Shown here: in pieces, positions 1-6,111 of the stretch
Layout of the letters: the number at the start of each line of letters is the position of its first letter
How positions within the stretch are numbered: position 1 is the stretch's first letter
Source: SMTZ1-83 sp048884925
GTDB taxonomy: Archaea; Asgardarchaeota; Thorarchaeia; Thorarchaeales; Thorarchaeaceae
Length of the DNA stretch: 10,005 nt
Assembly (NCBI GenBank): GCA_048884925.1
Contig: JBHLQK010000110.1
Coordinates: 1-10,005 of the forward strand
Direction of reading: 5' to 3'
Program-made: the position numbers and the translations under genes
Notes under the pieces: model-generated
The model's database searches: none
What the model was told of the DNA's origin: nothing
Seen by the model: only the letters and a program-made list of their open reading frames with translations

Positions 1-957
1 CGCTTTCTTCTTATCCATCATATCCAGGGGTTGTTGACTATTCGCCATAGTCCTCTTCAGCGAGCCTACGAGATTGCTGTATACTGAGATTGCACCTTCA
101 GTATCTGCTTCTTTCTGCCCAATCTGTGAAATTGTTTTTCTTATTTCACCAACAATTTCGGCAAAGAACTGTTCAAGGTTGTTAGCGGCTCTGGCGAAGT
201 CTGCAGTCATAGCTCGCAGGTCCATCTTGTGCTTCTCGCGCAAATCATAGATCGCAGTATCTTTGTTCTTTATGAGCTTGGCAATCTCTTGTTTTGTTCT
301 TTCCTCCATCATTCTGACGCGTTCGGTTCCTCTATCTCGTTCCAATTTTGTGATGTTCTCTAGAATTGTAGTTTGAGCACTATAGTTCTCCCTGATTAAC
401 TTCTGCAAAGTTTCTGCTGATTCGATTCGTAGCTTTGCGGATTCGGAAAGCTTCCTGAACTCTTCGGTTCTTTTGAGAGCAGCGGCCGAGTCAGACCGGA
501 TTTCAACTCTGTTGGGTTCGGCTGTAGGGTCAGAAACACGAACGAAATTCCCAATTGCTTTGATGAATGATGGCTCGGCTAGACCAGCAACGTCAGTTGT
601 GTAGCTGTCAACACTCTCAAGGAGTGGCTGTATCCTTGATGCAACTTTAGGTATGTCTGTTGCTTGAGACAAATCAGAGCCAATTATCCTCTTCACTTCA
701 CTTGCCCCCTTCATTTCAGTGAAATGAAACTCCTTCCTCCCACTACTAGATGCATTTAGAACAATTGATTTCGTTGGGGAGGTCTGCACAATCCAGACTG
801 GGAAAGACACGCTGCTTAGACCAACAATCCTAGCATTTTTTGCCTTCTGAGATTCTGCAGATGCAAGTGCCGCAGCTAGACAGACGCTTTCCGACTCTGG
901 TTCAACTCTTGTGCCTTCCTTCTTGAATAAGTAGTTTAGATACAGATTCCTAACCAC
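1..957 (-). CDS. Coiled-coil protein of unknown function, C-terminus cut by window edge
   Basis: Reading the minus strand from a GTG at 957-955 gives 319 uninterrupted codons that continue past base 1. An in-frame TGA at 990-988 limits the N-terminus. GTG is chosen because AAGGTGG lies 7 bases upstream and no ATG occurs in the first 80 codons. I do not recognise the family. Residues about 1-150 look like a small globular domain with a hydrophobic strand (SFPVWIVQTS, 51-60). Residues about 155-280 are rich in Glu, Lys, Arg, Leu and Ala, with heptad-like spacing typical of a long coiled coil. There is no signal peptide or membrane span, so it is probably cytoplasmic. It is transcribed divergently from the corrinoid operon, so no functional link follows. 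Reading frame certain, exact start likely, function unknown. Confidence 0.82.
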   Translation of the reverse strand, partial: MVRNLYLNYLFKKEGTRVEPESESVCLAAALASAESQKAKNARIVGLSSVSFPVWIVQTSPTKSIVLNASSSGRKEFHFTEMKGASEVKRIIGSDLSQATDIPKVASRIQPLLESVDSYTTDVAGLAEPSFIKAIGNFVRVSDPTAEPNRVEIRSDSAAALKRTEEFRKLSESAKLRIESAETLQKLIRENYSAQTTILENITKLERDRGTERVRMMEERTKQEIAKLIKNKDTAIYDLREKHKMDLRAMTADFARAANNLEQFFAEIVGEIRKTISQIGQKEADTEGAISVYSNLVGSLKRTMANSQQPLDMMDKKKA

Positions 958-1002
958 ACAAACACCACCTTGGTGATTATCGAATATTCAATTGCAGTTA
1001 TG

Positions 1003-1012
1003 CCTTTTTACG
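1003..1012 (-). promoter_or_regulatory. Candidate TATA box for the coiled-coil gene
   Basis: The minus strand reads CGTAAAAAGG, centred near 1007. An archaeal start site about 26 bases downstream would fall near 981. That gives a leader of roughly 24 bases that includes the AAGGTGG ribosome binding site before the GTG at 957. Assigned by spacing and base composition only. Confidence 0.35.
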
Positions 1013-1099
1013 AAGTATTGTTGTGTTTAAACAAAGAGTTGGTTTTAGCCTCATGATAGAGTCGTGCTATTCTGTTTTTTCGTGGACGATAAAGCTTCG

Positions 1100-1125
1100 T
1101 AAAACATCTGGGCCTTCGTGTTTTA
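1100..1125. repeat. Inverted repeat upstream of the corrinoid operon
   Basis: TAAAACA (1100-1106) and TGTTTTA (1119-1125) are perfect 7-base complements separated by 12 bases. They lie 69 bases upstream of the TTG start of the corrinoid protein, upstream of its likely TATA box. The position would suit an operator for a regulator. A stem of mostly A-T pairs could also arise by chance in this AT-rich stretch. Confidence 0.35.
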
Positions 1126-1132
1126 TCATATT

Positions 1133-1142
1133 ATCTAAAAAT
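1133..1142 (+). promoter_or_regulatory. Candidate TATA box of the corrinoid/UROD operon
   Basis: An AT-rich element (ATCTAAAAAT) is centred near 1138. Transcription would start near 1164 and leave a leader of about 30 bases carrying GAGGTG (1179-1184) ahead of the TTG at 1194. The spacing fits archaeal promoters. Assignment is by eye. Confidence 0.35.
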
Positions 1143-1193
1143 GAAAAGGATTTTTACAGTGTTCAGCTGAAGTTATTCGAGGTGTTGCGTGCT

Positions 1194-1835
1194 TTGGAGA
1201 ATCTAGAGAAATTAAGGAACGCCATTGTTGAAGGAGAGCCAGACTTAGCTGAAAAGTTAGCAAAGGGACTAATGGACTCGGGAGCTGACGTTCTGAATGC
1301 AATCAATAATGCGGTTGTTCCTGGCATTAACCAGGCCGGAGAATTATGGAAACAGAATGCCTACTTCATTGCTGATGTAGTAATGTCCGGAGAGGCTTTC
1401 AAATCAGCAATGAACATTTTGGAGAAGGACCAAGATATCCAGAATCGAGAGAGGCTTGGGAAGTACCTGATCTGCACTGTAGAGGGAGACATGCATGATC
1501 TTGGCAAATCGATTGTCGTGTCAATGCTGAAGGGTGCTGGATTTGACGTCATTGACCTTGGTGTAAACGTGCCAATCACCACATTCATTGAGAAGACAAA
1601 GGAGCATAAACCCGATATAGTGGGGATAGGTGCCTACATGAGTACAACTGCGTCAACTATGAAGGACTATGTCCAGGCATTGGTAGATAATGGACTACGA
1701 GAGGGAGTGAAAGTGATGATGGGAGGCGTCAGGACAAGTGAGGAATATGTGAAGGAACAGGGAGCAGATGCCTGGGGGATAGATGGAGTGGAGACTGCAG
1801 AAAAGGCGCTAGGGCTTCTGGGGGTGAAGAAATGA
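1194..1835 (+). CDS. Corrinoid (B12-binding) methyl-carrier protein, MtaC/MtbC/MttC type
   Basis: This cytoplasmic protein carries a methyl group on the cobalt of a bound corrinoid between two methyltransferases. With the TTG start it is 213 residues, the usual family length. An N-terminal four-helix cap (about 1-85) includes the family-like segment GINQAGELWKQNAYFIADVV. A Rossmann-type B12 domain (about 90-210) follows. The cobalt-ligand motif DxHxxG is present as D99-M100-H101-D102-L103-G104, so H101 should be the lower axial ligand. Further cofactor-contact motifs are the Ser/Thr run YMSTTAST and the glycine pair in MMGGVRT. The frame stays open upstream to 1023, but those codons look non-coding, and GAGGTG (1179-1184) sits 9 bases before the TTG. 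GTG at 1182 is a less likely alternative start. The stop overlaps the next gene's start (ATGA), so the two are co-translated. The substrate cannot be read from this protein. Family assignment is firm. Confidence 0.93.
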   Translation: MENLEKLRNAIVEGEPDLAEKLAKGLMDSGADVLNAINNAVVPGINQAGELWKQNAYFIADVVMSGEAFKSAMNILEKDQDIQNRERLGKYLICTVEGDMHDLGKSIVVSMLKGAGFDVIDLGVNVPITTFIEKTKEHKPDIVGIGAYMSTTASTMKDYVQALVDNGLREGVKVMMGGVRTSEEYVKEQGADAWGIDGVETAEKALGLLGVKK

Positions 1836-3118
1836 GTTTCGTGACTCCATCAACTGGGGATGCGCTAAGGGGACTGCTCTATGCCAAGGGGCTTCGGTTC
1901 ATCGGATTGAATCCAGGCAGCAGGTCGGTCGCAGCGATGATGGGCAAGCCTGACTACACACCCGTAGCATCTGCCCAGATTCATGTTCACGCAATGACTG
2001 TAGCTGAGGCAGATCGCCAGAGGTTCCATCAGACCGATGGGAGGTATTGCACCGACGTTCAGGTCAACGTCCAGAAATGGTATGGATTCGAAACGCCGAT
2101 GGCAATGGCACCAGAGGCCTACAACTACGAGATTGAGGCTCTAGGAGCTAAGATGATAAGAAGCACGAATAACATGTCTACCATCGACCAAAGTGAACCA
2201 CTGATCAAAGAACCTGAGGACATCAAAAAGATCAGGATTCCAATAGAGAGTGACTGGGGAAGGGCTCCGTTTGTCATAGACAGCATCAAGGGAAATATGG
2301 AACGCTTTGGTAGTTGCACCGGAGCCTTCTGCGCACCATTCAGTTTCATATGTGGAATCCATTCATATCCCAGAGTGATTAGGAACATCAGGAAGAACCC
2401 TGATTTCATTCATAGCCTCATGACATGGTCTATTGATGAGGTTCTGATACCCTATCTAGAGATGCTTAAGAGAGAGACTGGAGCCAAGTCCTTTTTCGGT
2501 GCCGATGCATGGGCTGTTATACCGAATGTCACCAAGGGGATGCTTGAGGAGTTTATCTTCCCATACAACAAGTATCTAGTGACGCAGGCCAAAAAGAAGG
2601 GACTCAAGGCGTTGGCAGCAGTCACTGCAGACTACTGTGAGGATAATCCTGAGAAATTTGATTCTGATCTCATGAAATGGTGTTGGTCAAAGATGGGCAA
2701 AGAGATGATGGGCATGCCATTCTTAATGATGGGGATGGGAAAGCCTGAACTATGGCCCATGGAGGTGATGCAGGAGTTCGTAGAAGAAAACAAGGCCGAG
2801 GGCTCATGGCCCCCAGTTGCGGCAAGCTGCAGTGCGAGCTTCATTAGAGACTCGACGCCATACGAGATAGCGGAGTTTGTCAAGAGGGTGGTAAACGGCT
2901 TAGGTAGAGATGGCCACCTCATGTTCAATCTTATCCAGATTCCAGCTGACACGCCCCCGGTAAATGTCCACTCCTACATGGAGGCCGTCAGGCTCTATGG
3001 AAAATATCCAGTGCCAGAGAATCTGGACGAGATCGATTTCAAACCTCCTGAGTTTGAACCCTATAAGGAGTGGTTAAGGCGAGAGATTGCGGAGGGGAGG
3101 ATTACTCCTTACGAGTAG
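1832..3118 (+). CDS. UROD-superfamily corrinoid methyltransferase
   Basis: This 428-residue protein has the TIM-barrel signatures of the uroporphyrinogen decarboxylase superfamily (TGAFCAPFSFICG about 163-175; FFGADAWAVIPNVTKGMLEEF about 221-241). The superfamily includes MtaA/MtbA-type methylcobamide methyltransferases. The ATGA overlap with the corrinoid gene makes that protein its likely partner, so it probably moves methyl to or from corrinoid cobalt rather than making heme. MtaA/MtbA proteins bind zinc through His-x-Cys and a later Cys. By eye the matching positions here are D267-Y268-C269 and C333 (ASCSASF, just before STP), so His appears replaced by Asp. It is longer than the usual roughly 340 residues, with extra N- and C-terminal segments. 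No signal peptide or membrane span is visible, so it is cytoplasmic. The methyl donor or acceptor is unknown: a thiol, a pterin or a methoxylated or methylated substrate are all possible. Confidence 0.88.
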   Translation: MSFVTPSTGDALRGLLYAKGLRFIGLNPGSRSVAAMMGKPDYTPVASAQIHVHAMTVAEADRQRFHQTDGRYCTDVQVNVQKWYGFETPMAMAPEAYNYEIEALGAKMIRSTNNMSTIDQSEPLIKEPEDIKKIRIPIESDWGRAPFVIDSIKGNMERFGSCTGAFCAPFSFICGIHSYPRVIRNIRKNPDFIHSLMTWSIDEVLIPYLEMLKRETGAKSFFGADAWAVIPNVTKGMLEEFIFPYNKYLVTQAKKKGLKALAAVTADYCEDNPEKFDSDLMKWCWSKMGKEMMGMPFLMMGMGKPELWPMEVMQEFVEENKAEGSWPPVAASCSASFIRDSTPYEIAEFVKRVVNGLGRDGHLMFNLIQIPADTPPVNVHSYMEAVRLYGKYPVPENLDEIDFKPPEFEPYKEWLRREIAEGRITPYE

Positions 3119-3153
3119 CCAAGTTTGAATGATTCAAGTCTAGATTGAGATGT

Positions 3154-3190
3154 GAGAGAGGCTCTTCCTCTCTCTTCTCTATTCTTTTCA
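3154..3190 (+). terminator. Hairpin terminator after the corrinoid/UROD operon
   Basis: GAGAGAGG (3154-3161) and CCTCTCTC (3167-3174) form a perfect 8-base stem with a 5-base loop. A pyrimidine-rich run to about 3190 (TTCTCTATTCTTTTC) follows. It lies 36 bases after the UROD stop codon and separates that operon from the membrane methyltransferase gene. Confidence 0.65.
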
Positions 3191-3230
3191 ACAAACACAC
3201 TGATTAGTCCGGATTTAAATTAGATATCTC

Positions 3231-4100
3231 ATGAAACTGAAGGGAGTAGATAAGCTCCGAGAGAAGCTTCCAGGATATCCAGGAAGGAAAATCTTCATTA
3301 TACCATTACAGGCTCTAGTAATCGCAGTACTAGCTTACATCTTCCTCATTGTCCTCGATATTCTACCACGCGTGTTTTCAGACATCATTTTCCTTGTCAT
3401 ACTCGAACCAGTACTACCACTGCTTGGTTGTCTAATCATTGCTACCATTGCATTGTGGTTGATAGGAACCCTTTGGAGTAGAAGAGACTACATGAAATCG
3501 GAGTTCGGAGATCTTTCATATCAAATGATGATTCCAAGAGGGTTGGTGGGAATTGCTCTCATCATACCGATTGTATTCCACGCATTTACATCAGTTCGCT
3601 CTCTGCCACCGGGCCCTCCAGTCAATGAGTTGACAATTCTATTGTCAAGGTCACTCCTACCCTTTCTGGGGGTGCCTACGAATATCGATGTGGGATTACG
3701 TCTGGTCCTTTCGGGAATCATACTGGTACTGGGGCTGCTCGTTGCTCGAAGTTCGTTTCTAACATTTGGCATTGATTATATGACGGTGGTGTATCTCTAC
3801 TTTCCAGAAGAGTCAGAGTTGCAGGAACATGAGATATATTCGGTCACTCGACACCCCACGTATATGGGAGCGGTGCTATTAGGAGCCGCAGGGATGTTCT
3901 TTAGATTCTCACTCTATTCAATTCTGACGTTTGCTATTTTTTACATTTTGTTCAGAATTCAAATTAGGAGAGAAGAGATTGAATTGATAGATAGGTTCGG
4001 TGACGGCTATGGAGAGTACAGAGAGAAGGTTCCAGCACTCCATGTAAGGCCGAAAGATTTCAGGAAGTTCTTACATTTCCTGACCACTAGAACGAGCTAA
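3231..4100 (+). CDS. Membrane methyltransferase-like protein, ICMT/phospholipid methyltransferase fold
   Basis: This 289-residue integral membrane protein has hydrophobic segments at about 21-45, 52-82, 103-120, 134-146, 154-180 and 211-245. Its C-terminal half carries the hallmark of isoprenylcysteine carboxyl methyltransferase and related small-molecule or lipid methyltransferases: RHPTYMG (207-213), a hydrophobic hairpin, then EEIELIDRFGDGY (248-260) with the downstream YREKVP. In this family these elements line the S-adenosylmethionine site on the cytoplasmic face. The N-terminal membrane part is less conserved and may set the substrate, which I cannot name. It starts at ATG 3231. A TTTAAATTA element at 3214-3222 is too close to be its TATA box by normal spacing, so the promoter is unclear. 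It follows a terminator, so it is probably its own transcription unit. Confidence 0.85.
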   Translation: MKLKGVDKLREKLPGYPGRKIFIIPLQALVIAVLAYIFLIVLDILPRVFSDIIFLVILEPVLPLLGCLIIATIALWLIGTLWSRRDYMKSEFGDLSYQMMIPRGLVGIALIIPIVFHAFTSVRSLPPGPPVNELTILLSRSLLPFLGVPTNIDVGLRLVLSGIILVLGLLVARSSFLTFGIDYMTVVYLYFPEESELQEHEIYSVTRHPTYMGAVLLGAAGMFFRFSLYSILTFAIFYILFRIQIRREEIELIDRFGDGYGEYREKVPALHVRPKDFRKFLHFLTTRTS

Positions 4101-4158
4101 GTGGCATCAAAGCAGCAGGAGTATTTTGACAATAGGCAAAGAGAATAATGATTGAACA

Positions 4159-4175
4159 CACGGAGTCACTCCGTG
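4159..4175. repeat. 17-base near-perfect palindrome between two genes
   Basis: CACGGAGT and ACTCCGTG are perfect 8-base inverted repeats around a single C. The element sits in the 170-base gap between the membrane methyltransferase and the prenyltransferase-repeat gene, about 60 bases before the latter's likely TATA box. The one-base spacer favours a dimeric regulator's binding site over an RNA hairpin, and no T-run follows it, so it is not an obvious terminator. Confidence 0.5.
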
Positions 4176-4234
4176 GATTAATGCCCGGCAGCCTTGCCAA
4201 CAGGTTTCAACGGTAGATATGTGACGTCGCAACG

Positions 4235-4246
4235 GATATTTGAAAA
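4235..4246 (+). promoter_or_regulatory. Candidate TATA box of the prenyltransferase-repeat gene
   Basis: GATATTTGAAAA, centred near 4240, would place transcription start near 4266. That is only about 5 bases before the ATG at 4271, giving an almost leaderless mRNA. GGAG at 4265-4268 is too close to the ATG to be an ordinary ribosome binding site, which agrees with this. Confidence 0.35.
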
Positions 4247-4270
4247 TGGAACCACGTAGTTTGACGGAGA

Positions 4271-5086
4271 ATGCCAAAAGTCGATTTGCCAAAGGCTTCC
4301 ACGTTCATCAGAAGTTTAGACGACAAGATTCTGAGGGCTCGTCTTGAATCAATACTGAACAATCAAAAGCCCAATGAATCAGTGTTGGATTCATTAGAAG
4401 AGATGAGGAAATCCGATGGAGGATTCGCCTTCTGGGACGAGGACATCAGCTGCGTCACGACTACTCTAAACGTAGTAGGCTGGTTTGATGACCTGAATTT
4501 GCAGAGAGAGGCTATAGTCGAAAAGACTTTCGACTTTCTTCTTAATCTTCAGCAAAATGATGGAGGGTGGGATGAGATTCCAGATGTGAGATTGCTTGAC
4601 CCGCCGCAATACATGGTTCCAGGTAAAGCAAACACACGGACTTGGATTACTGCTTGCTGTGCTCATTGGTTCATTAGATTTGGCCATGCTGAACCACCTG
4701 GTACGAGGGGGTGCCCAGCAGAGTTTCTGGTGCAAAATGTGACACCATCTGGACTCATCAGGGGATACCACTATGCCAGTTGGGATGCAATGGTCATGTT
4801 CAACTATCATCCAGGACCTGATTCGGATGCATTCAAGAACCTCCTGAAGGCAGTACGAGAGAACTTCAATCCAGAGATACACGATGCTGTGGACCTAGCG
4901 TGGTTGTTGCGCTGCCTGAGAGATGCAGATCTGGGTCCGAAGGACAATCTCATAGAACAGGCTCTTGATGCTCTCGAGAGTATGCAGCAGGCGAACGGTA
5001 GTTGGAGTTCAGCGGAGGGAGTTGAATACTCAGGAATGGCCACTGTCGATGTCATAAGAGTATTGAAAGACTTCGGAAGAATATGA
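4271..5086 (+). CDS. Prenyltransferase/squalene-oxidase-repeat (alpha-alpha barrel) protein
   Basis: This 271-residue protein has repeated helical units ending in Gly-Gly-Phe/Trp or Gly-Ser-Trp turns: MRKSDGGFAFW (45-55), LQQNDGGWDE (93-102) and MQQANGSWSS (238-247). A degenerate unit lies near 152-171. This is the QW-type pattern of the alpha6-alpha6 barrel shared by squalene-hopene cyclases and protein prenyltransferase beta subunits. It is about half the length of a class II triterpene cyclase and shorter than prenyltransferase beta subunits. I see neither the catalytic DxDD of class II cyclases nor a clear Asp/Cys/His zinc site, so it need not be a cyclase. Cys129-Cys130 (ITACCAHW) and a His/Trp-rich stretch (YHYASWDAM) could form a pocket. 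There is no signal peptide. The gene upstream is a lipid-methyltransferase-like protein, which hints at isoprenoid work but proves nothing. It converges with the next gene over only 12 bases. Confidence 0.82.
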   Translation: MPKVDLPKASTFIRSLDDKILRARLESILNNQKPNESVLDSLEEMRKSDGGFAFWDEDISCVTTTLNVVGWFDDLNLQREAIVEKTFDFLLNLQQNDGGWDEIPDVRLLDPPQYMVPGKANTRTWITACCAHWFIRFGHAEPPGTRGCPAEFLVQNVTPSGLIRGYHYASWDAMVMFNYHPGPDSDAFKNLLKAVRENFNPEIHDAVDLAWLLRCLRDADLGPKDNLIEQALDALESMQQANGSWSSAEGVEYSGMATVDVIRVLKDFGRI

Positions 5087-5098
5087 TGGGCATCTGCA

Positions 5099-5671
5099 CT
5101 ATTGCAGGACCTTCTTTGCTCTACGCGTCTGCACCTCGTCAACGCCAGCACCGCAAAGACCGAGGATTATGCAGATCCAAGACAGGGACATAGCAAGGAA
5201 GATAAGGCCGAATACCTCGCCCATATAGAATGCATGCAGCACCCACTCAGCTATTGGTGTGTGAGGCTGTTCTATGTTACCCGCAAAGCCATGCCCAGTG
5301 ACCTCAATTCTATATTGCTCTCCTGGTGTGAAAGCGTAGTCGAGTTTTTCATGATAAGAGAGCGTTTCAACAAGGGAACCAGGACTGTTCAGGTAGACAT
5401 CTTTATGGGCAAGATAGACACCTCCACTATCATAGAGTGTGACTGTTATGTCCACTTCTTCGCCAACTATATCGAATGTATTGTACCCAGAGATGTAGAT
5501 CGGGAGGTCTGAGCCCGCCGTGAACTCAGCAGAGCCTTCATCACCACTCATTATCAGTGTGTGCGTGAGCCCAAGTCGCAAAACCAAGTCAGCCCCGTGA
5601 TAGAACAAGACAAATGAGCCTATGGTCAGGAGAATAACCACTGCCCACATCCCAACCGCTACACCACGCAT
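5099..5671 (-). CDS. Membrane-anchored protein with extracytoplasmic beta domain, function unknown
   Basis: This 190-residue protein has an N-terminal hydrophobic span (about 5-28) and a second near the C-terminus (about 150-176). Between them, residues about 45-140 alternate hydrophobic and polar residues (LPIYISGYNTFDIVG, VDITVTLYDSG, YRIEVTGHGF) like an immunoglobulin-like beta sandwich. This domain should face outside, with a short basic tail (QTRRAKKVLQ) inside. The ATG at 5671 has no ribosome binding site, but a TATA-like box is centred about 25 bases upstream, so the mRNA is probably leaderless. I do not recognise the family. An open frame on the opposite strand here is judged a shadow because this strand gives a coherent membrane topology. 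It may be related in role to the exported protein at 6112-6534, but the sequences are not obviously similar. Confidence 0.78.
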   Translation of the reverse strand: MRGVAVGMWAVVILLTIGSFVLFYHGADLVLRLGLTHTLIMSGDEGSAEFTAGSDLPIYISGYNTFDIVGEEVDITVTLYDSGGVYLAHKDVYLNSPGSLVETLSYHEKLDYAFTPGEQYRIEVTGHGFAGNIEQPHTPIAEWVLHAFYMGEVFGLIFLAMSLSWICIILGLCGAGVDEVQTRRAKKVLQ

Positions 5672-5691
5672 ATGCTGGAGGAAAAGCCGTT

Positions 5692-5701
5692 TCTTTAAAT
5701 G
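5692..5701 (-). promoter_or_regulatory. TATA box for a leaderless transcript
   Basis: The minus strand reads CATTTAAAGA, centred near 5696. The A of the ATG is at 5671, 25-26 bases downstream, which is the usual archaeal TATA-to-start-site distance. Transcription therefore probably begins at or next to the start codon. Confidence 0.5.
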
Positions 5702-5744
5702 ACTTGTTGTTTAGCTAACTTACATTCAGGAATTCGGAAATCAT

Positions 5745-5948
5745 TCAGGGAGGTTTCTCGTCTGCCATCACTTCTGAAGCTAGTTTTCCCCCGATCCCCC
5801 AATGGGTCTTCGGAATCTCTTGAACAGTGACTTCTACAGCTCGTTCTGGAATTCCTAATTCCACAAAGACCTTCGTGATTCCAGAGATGATTCGCTCCAC
5901 AGCCTCTTTTGATGTGCCAGTCCACATCTTAACGTCAACAATCGGCAT
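5745..5948 (-). CDS. 4-oxalocrotonate tautomerase family protein
   Basis: This is a 67-residue small tautomerase. The family works as hexamers in the cytoplasm and uses the N-terminal Pro, exposed when the initiator Met is removed, as general base for keto-enol isomerisation. The start is therefore set at the ATG of MPIVDVKMW. An in-frame ATG eight codons upstream (5972) would bury the Pro and lies inside the likely TATA box. Other family features are the beta-alpha-beta fold, GTSKEA around residue 11 (after Met removal), and the C-terminal signature KTHWGIGGKLAS. Compared with classical 4-oxalocrotonate tautomerase, Arg11 is Thr, the Arg39 position is Glu (E38) and Phe50 is Trp (W49). The dicarboxylate substrate of the aromatic meta-cleavage pathway is thus unlikely. 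No aromatic catabolism genes are nearby. The natural substrate is unknown. Confidence 0.88.
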   Translation of the reverse strand: MPIVDVKMWTGTSKEAVERIISGITKVFVELGIPERAVEVTVQEIPKTHWGIGGKLASEVMADEKPP

Positions 5949-5970
5949 ACGTTGCCCATGGATTTCAGAC

Positions 5971-5980
5971 ATTAATAGTT
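5971..5980 (-). promoter_or_regulatory. Candidate TATA box of the tautomerase gene
   Basis: The minus strand reads AACTATTAAT, centred near 5975, 27 bases upstream of the ATG at 5948. This suggests a leaderless transcript starting at MPIV. It also argues against translation from the ATG at 5972, which overlaps this box. Confidence 0.4.
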
Positions 5981-6111
5981 ATGTCAACTCTCTCTTTCAC
6001 CTTCGCTCTGTATTCGAGAAACATCTGAGTGGATCCAATCTATTCTTCACTCCGCGAAGTCTGAAGACATCCTCTCATACACGCTCTCATTGATATTGAC
6101 CTAAAATCACA

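Noticed and set aside
1023..1193. N-terminal extension of the corrinoid protein from GTG 1023
   Set aside because: The 57 extra residues do not resemble the family, and a well-placed GAGGTG precedes a TTG that gives the normal length.
3214..3222. TTTAAATTA as TATA box of the membrane methyltransferase gene
   Set aside because: It is centred only about 13 bases before the ATG, so transcription would start inside the coding region and no later start codon exists nearby.
5102..5512. 136-codon plus-strand frame
   Set aside because: It is antisense to the minus-strand membrane protein, which has a coherent two-span topology and a well-placed promoter. The plus-strand product has no recognisable feature.
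5695..5925. Minus-strand frame overlapping the tautomerase
   Set aside because: It is a frame-shifted shadow of the tautomerase, whose family motifs are unambiguous.
5827..6093. Plus-strand frame opposite the tautomerase
   Set aside because: It is an antisense shadow; its second half lies in AT-rich intergenic sequence without motifs.
5973..6093. Tiny minus-strand reading frames between the exported protein and the tautomerase
   Set aside because: Peptides of 16-19 residues without convincing ribosome binding sites. One ends by overlapping ATG 5972, which is itself probably not used.
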